Source: Symbiodinium natans (lineage: Eukaryota > Sar > Dinophyceae > Suessiales > Symbiodiniaceae). From it: 64,000 nucleotides of DNA. This document shows positions 60,420 through 64,000 of the stretch, piece by piece. The position numbers and the translations under genes were made by a program. Under the pieces are notes generated by a model. The model was not told where the DNA came from, ran no database searches, and saw only the letters and a program-made list of their open reading frames with translations. Location of the stretch: the NCBI GenBank assembly GCA_905221605.1, contig CAJNDS010002325.1, positions 284,840 through 348,839 on the forward strand, read 5' to 3'. The stretch's first letter is position 1. The number at the start of each line of letters is the position of its first letter.

Positions 60420-63149
60420 ATGCTTCGCTTTACTACTTTGATGGCCTTGTTAGGGCCTTGGCTCAGCAGTGCGGCCCGCTACAATGTGGCCACGGATGAG
60501 GGTCACAAAGAGGGTCACAAGGTGCGCCAGAAGGGGGGAGCCCCTCCTTTTGTCCAGACGGATCCCATTGTGGTCATTGGCGGTGGCCCAGCAGGCGTTC
60601 ACATGGCCAGCCGCATGAAGCAGCTTGGCTATACCAACATCAGGGTGCTTGAAAGGACGGACAGGGTCGGCGGCAAGTCTTTGACCCTGTATCGGAACTA
60701 CACTGGCGAGTGCATACAGCAAAAGGATCACATGGGGAAGGTTGACACCAGCTCATGTGTCGCTCACGAGATGGGCACCTGCTTCTTGCACAACGGATAC
60801 CACACCATTCGTGACCTGGTGGATGAGTACAACCTGAGCTGGGTGGTTGCACCAGAGGGGCGTGCCATGTTCTCCCACTATGCTAAAGACCAGTGGCATT
60901 CTCAGTCCATGCACGACTTTGTCTCCGCTTCGATCATGGACGGCATCAAACAGAAAAAGATCTCAGTGCCTTTCTGGGCACTTACCGAGGAGCTCAAGGT
61001 GTCTGTAGCACTTGTAGAGGCAGTCGCGAAGTACAACGCGCTGCACAAAGAGATTGTCGGGGAGGTCGAGTTCTCAATGCCGTCGAGGCTGCCTCAGGAA
61101 AGCCTTGAGAGGATCAACATGACCTTCCTCGAGTTCTTGGAGGGTAACGATTTGCACGCGTTGTCAGGCTCCTCGCCGCCGAATTAAGTTCTGTGAGATC
61201 CAGCTAGAGGCTTGAACCCTGAAGCAGCTTGATGGTTCCGAGAAAGCTCAACGGCAACCGACTGCTGCAACTTTGATTCCCTCTTGAGTTGCAGTTAGTG
61301 TTCGCACTCGCCCGAGGGGGGGGGGGAGCGACGCGATGTCAGGCTTTCTCATGTTCGCGCATGCCGCCCAGGGCTACGGGTACGTTACCACCATTCCTGC
61401 CTTTTACGGGCTTTGGTGGATTTCCCCGGAGCTCCTGAATGGATACGTGCAGATGCCATGACCTGCAGCAGAACTCTTTCTCCTAAGCATTTTCCTGCTC
61501 TGAACATCGATGCTAAGATATATAGGATATGGTATGCTTTTGCTTTCCTCAATGTAATAGTCACCATGCCATTCGGCCCGGTTGTGAATCTAGGATGAGC
61601 TTTCGGCAGCAGTTGGAGTCTCTGTACGATCCGCACTCCACCTTTCTGCAAAGTATTCGTGGCCGATGGGTGCACGACCTCACTTGGTTGATGGTCGGTG
61701 GGACGGCTGATGTTGTCAAACGAACTACTACCATGCTGCCAGAGGGCTACCAAAAAATTTGGACCACTATGGCCGAAAGCGACGCTCTGGATGTCAGATA
61801 TGGTGTGGAGATCTTGGAAATAGATCGCCAGCTTCACGATCCCACTGCGCCGGTTCGGATCAAGTACACGCAGTCATCCAACCCGACTGAGGTCATCGAG
61901 GAAGAGTACAAATTCCTCATATACTCCGGGCCCCACGCACATGCGCACTTCGGGAATTGTTACGTATCAGTTTGAATCACGCCTCCTTAAGTTGTAGAGA
62001 ATCCTTGTTTTCATGTTCCATGTAGTGCACAAGGCACAAGTACGTCAAGGACCTGGCAACAGAGGAAGAAACGATCTTCTCGCAGTTGAAGAGTTTCGTC
62101 TTGGCCACCACCATTTACAAAAGCGATCAGGTTCTGAAGATGCATTCAACATGACTGGGGGGTTGCAATCTGTTGCATTCATTGCTTTGATCCCTGGCTT
62201 CTTACAGATGCATGTTGTTTTTTCGTCAGGTTCGTTTTTGAGGCGTTTTGTGGCTTCCCGGCAGGTTTTTGACTACACAGATCAACTGGATGCCCCCATC
62301 ATGTACAGTGCCGACAAGATGTCTGGACCGCACCAGGACTTGTAGTCGCCCACAGGTACATTCCCTAAATCAGAGATAACGGAGAGAAAATAAGGGCATG
62401 ACCACAGGACGTGGGACTCTTGTGTCTTAGGGTGTTCTTGCTTCTGAAGGATGGTACATGGTATGCGGACCGCTATGATGCAGCCATCTTCTCCGACGAG
62501 TTGGCCTTCAGGAATCAAACCCGCGTGGGCTATCAGTTCTATGAAAACTTCTGCGAGGTGAACGCGTTGCCAAACAGCTGCTTTGTTATCAAGATACGGC
62601 GTTGGAGGGATGGGAATGGATCTTGCGTAGGTGCATCTCAGTGCATCTCAGTGCATCTCAGCGCATCTCTTGCTTTCAGTGGCAGGTGGATTCCCTGCTC
62701 TGCGACTCCGACCGAACACCGAATCAGAACTTCCACATGGAAGTTTCCCAGAAGCTTCCAGGCTTAGGACTTCGAAGGTGTGAAGCAAACAGGGTAAGAT
62801 TGTGTATCGAGTCTGTCCGCTGAGAAGCGAGTCACCCTCTCTGTATTCGCTTTCATCTTGGTAGCCAAGGCTTCTCGACAAGTTTCGTGCAGAACTTGCC
62901 GAGCAGCGGGTCAAGAATGTTCGGGTCCTTGGCCAGTATCCGTGGCCCTACTTCCATCACTTCCCCAACTCTGCCGTCATGGAGGGCCTCCCTTGGGACC
63001 TGTTCGAGATGCAAGGCTCTCGCAAGACGTGGTGGATCGGTGCAAGTGCATGCTTCGAGTCTGTCCATGATGTGACGAACTACAACTTGCAACTCCTGCA
63101 GTCCTACCTAGGAGCCACGGTGAGCAAGGGCCGTGTGAGCTTTGAGTAG
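60420..63149 (+). CDS. Flavin-containing amine-oxidase-like protein, about eight exons
   Basis: Exon 1 (60420-61167) starts MLRFTTLMALLGPWLSSA, a signal peptide, followed by the dinucleotide-binding motif VVIGGGPAGVHMASRM (G54-G59), an acidic strand end at E78 and RVGGKS. Exon 2 (from 61343; SGFLMFAHAAQGYGYV) joins across a GC-AG intron. Further exons by translation: ~61720-61943 (MLPEGYQKIW...LDVRYG, LIYSGPHAHAH), 62038-62130 (KYVKDLATEEETIF), 62265-62340 (FDYTDQLDAPIMYS), ~62448-62590 (YADRYDAAIFSDEL), ~62685-62760 and 62871-63149 (LGQYPWPYFHHFP, WWIGASACFESVHDVTN), ending TAG. Total is about 580 residues, the usual size. The substrate of this FAD enzyme is not predictable. The signal peptide suggests entry into the secretory pathway or the plastid. 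Confidence 0.82.
62631..62670. repeat. GTGCATCTCA decamer, four units
   Basis: Three exact and one variant copy inside an intron of the flavoprotein gene. Confidence 0.85.
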
Positions 63150-64000
63150 GCCCGAAGACGGCAGGACCCACCCAATGGGATGCCGAGGAAGATGGAGCCG
63201 CGTGCTGTTTTTCATGACATAGAGCTAGCATTCCAATCACTATCCCAACTACAAGCAGGCTGTGAAAGGTTGAGTTACAAGCAGGCTGTGAAAGGTGAAG
63301 TTGCCGTGTCCACGAAGCACTTGCTCTGCCTGCTACACCAACGAACCAAATTCGTTGCACAGTGCGCATGTTCCTGTGGACATCCTCTCTGTCCCACACG
63401 CATATGGGCTCAAGGCACGGAACCCCTTGTGCCTGACAATGAACCGATAACTGATCTATTCGCACGTTGGTGTGTTGAAGCTTGGCGGCATGTCGCTCTT
63501 ACCACTTGGGGGTGAAAACGAAGATGAGCCTTCCTTCGAGCAGCTGCGTGGACTCAGGAATCGAGTGCTTGGACTCCGCAGGTGCGAGCCCAACACGCTG
63601 CGAAAGTCTACTGGTAGGTTATTCCTTGCCGAGCTCAGTTCGTCAAGCTGCTTCCAGGAGACGAAATGCGCAAGAGCCACATTTTGCCCTTGCTGGTGTC
63701 CAGGGCTTGGATATCAGTTGGAGACTCCAACAACTATTGTAGCGCAGTAGACTCCAAGATTTCTTGACCAACCCGCCGTTTCTGCAATGGGATGGAAGCT
63801 AAGGTCTTGTGTCGAGCTCATCAGTTGCGACAAGGAGCACCAAAATTTGAAGAATCTGCTTTGAGCTCGTGCGCCGCTGCCTTCGACATGCTTGAATGCT
63901 GACTTTTGCAGGTTGTGAAGTCGCCAGTATCTGCACTGGTGGACGATGATCCTTGTTTGCGCTGCAGCCCTGGCTTTGCCTCTTATAAGTATAAAATTCG
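63150..64000. other. Flanking DNA, no confident gene
   Basis: A 21-bp segment (TACAAGCAGGCTGTGAAAGGT) occurs twice in tandem at about 63250-63297. Plus-strand frames near 63470-63600 (GGMSLLPLGGENEDEPSFEQ) look protein-like and could be an exon of a following gene, but no domain is identified. Confidence 0.35.

Noticed and set aside
1-64000. tRNA, rRNA, 5S or spliced-leader RNA genes, and CRISPR-like arrays
   Set aside because: No cloverleaf, rRNA core or full leader sequence was found by eye; the direct repeats present are tandem or transposon-derived, without unique spacers.

Overview
The window looks like nuclear DNA of a dinoflagellate, most likely a Symbiodiniaceae-type genome. The evidence is: fragments of the dinoflagellate spliced leader (3' end TTGGCTCAAG) at or near the 5' ends of several retroelements; TTTAGGG-type interstitial telomere repeats; a multi-exon gene with a GC-AG intron; Gly/Lys-rich Ty1/copia Gag proteins; and long stretches without recognisable genes. 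No bacterial operons, rRNA, tRNA or CRISPR arrays were seen.

Layout. 1-2.9 kb: a large cysteine-rich membrane protein gene on the minus strand, running off the left edge. 2.9-8.6 kb: non-coding DNA with CTG, A/C-rich foldback, poly-C, ACAT and CCCTATAGGG repeats. 8.7-9.5 kb: one unrecognised ORF. 9.76-10.25 kb: a solo LTR with a 5-bp target duplication. 10.28-30.13 kb: a head-to-tail array of related non-LTR (LINE) elements, all on the minus strand. It holds a decayed copy (10.28-18.73), a short non-autonomous relative with its own 305-codon ORF (18.74-21.19), a tail fragment, and a nearly intact copy (21.30-30.13). 30.15-39.71 kb: a Ty1/copia element (5' LTR, PBS, Gag-PR, IN-RT-RNase H with an extra C-terminal domain, PPT) whose 3' LTR is missing at the junction with the LINE. 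39.8-45.2 kb: one unrecognised ORF, duplicated modules with GATGTGAG palindromes, a 400-bp inverted-repeat element and possible PPR-like debris. 45.3-51.75 kb: a second copia element with one intact polyprotein of about 2043 aa. 51.75-52.8 kb: three consecutive tandem-repeat arrays. 53-64 kb: gene-like DNA on the plus strand, with exons of an EF-hand protein, interstitial telomere repeats, a small copia integrase relic and a multi-exon flavoprotein amine-oxidase-like gene.

How it works together. About 35 kb is retroelement. The intact LINE has four ORFs in one reading phase: a small ORF, a zinc/coiled-coil ORF1, an endonuclease-RT-RNase H ORF2 and a third ORF. ORF1 and ORF2 are separated by a single in-frame TAG, and ORF2 and ORF3 by a TGA followed at once by GCT-ATG. 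ORF3 carries what reads as a protein-kinase-like fold (Lys, RDLGPLN catalytic loop, DTN in place of DFG), which I do not know from any described LINE. The first copia carries an extra domain with a PC and an EWP motif that faintly resembles cytosine-5 methyltransferases. These two are the strongest candidates for undescribed biology here.
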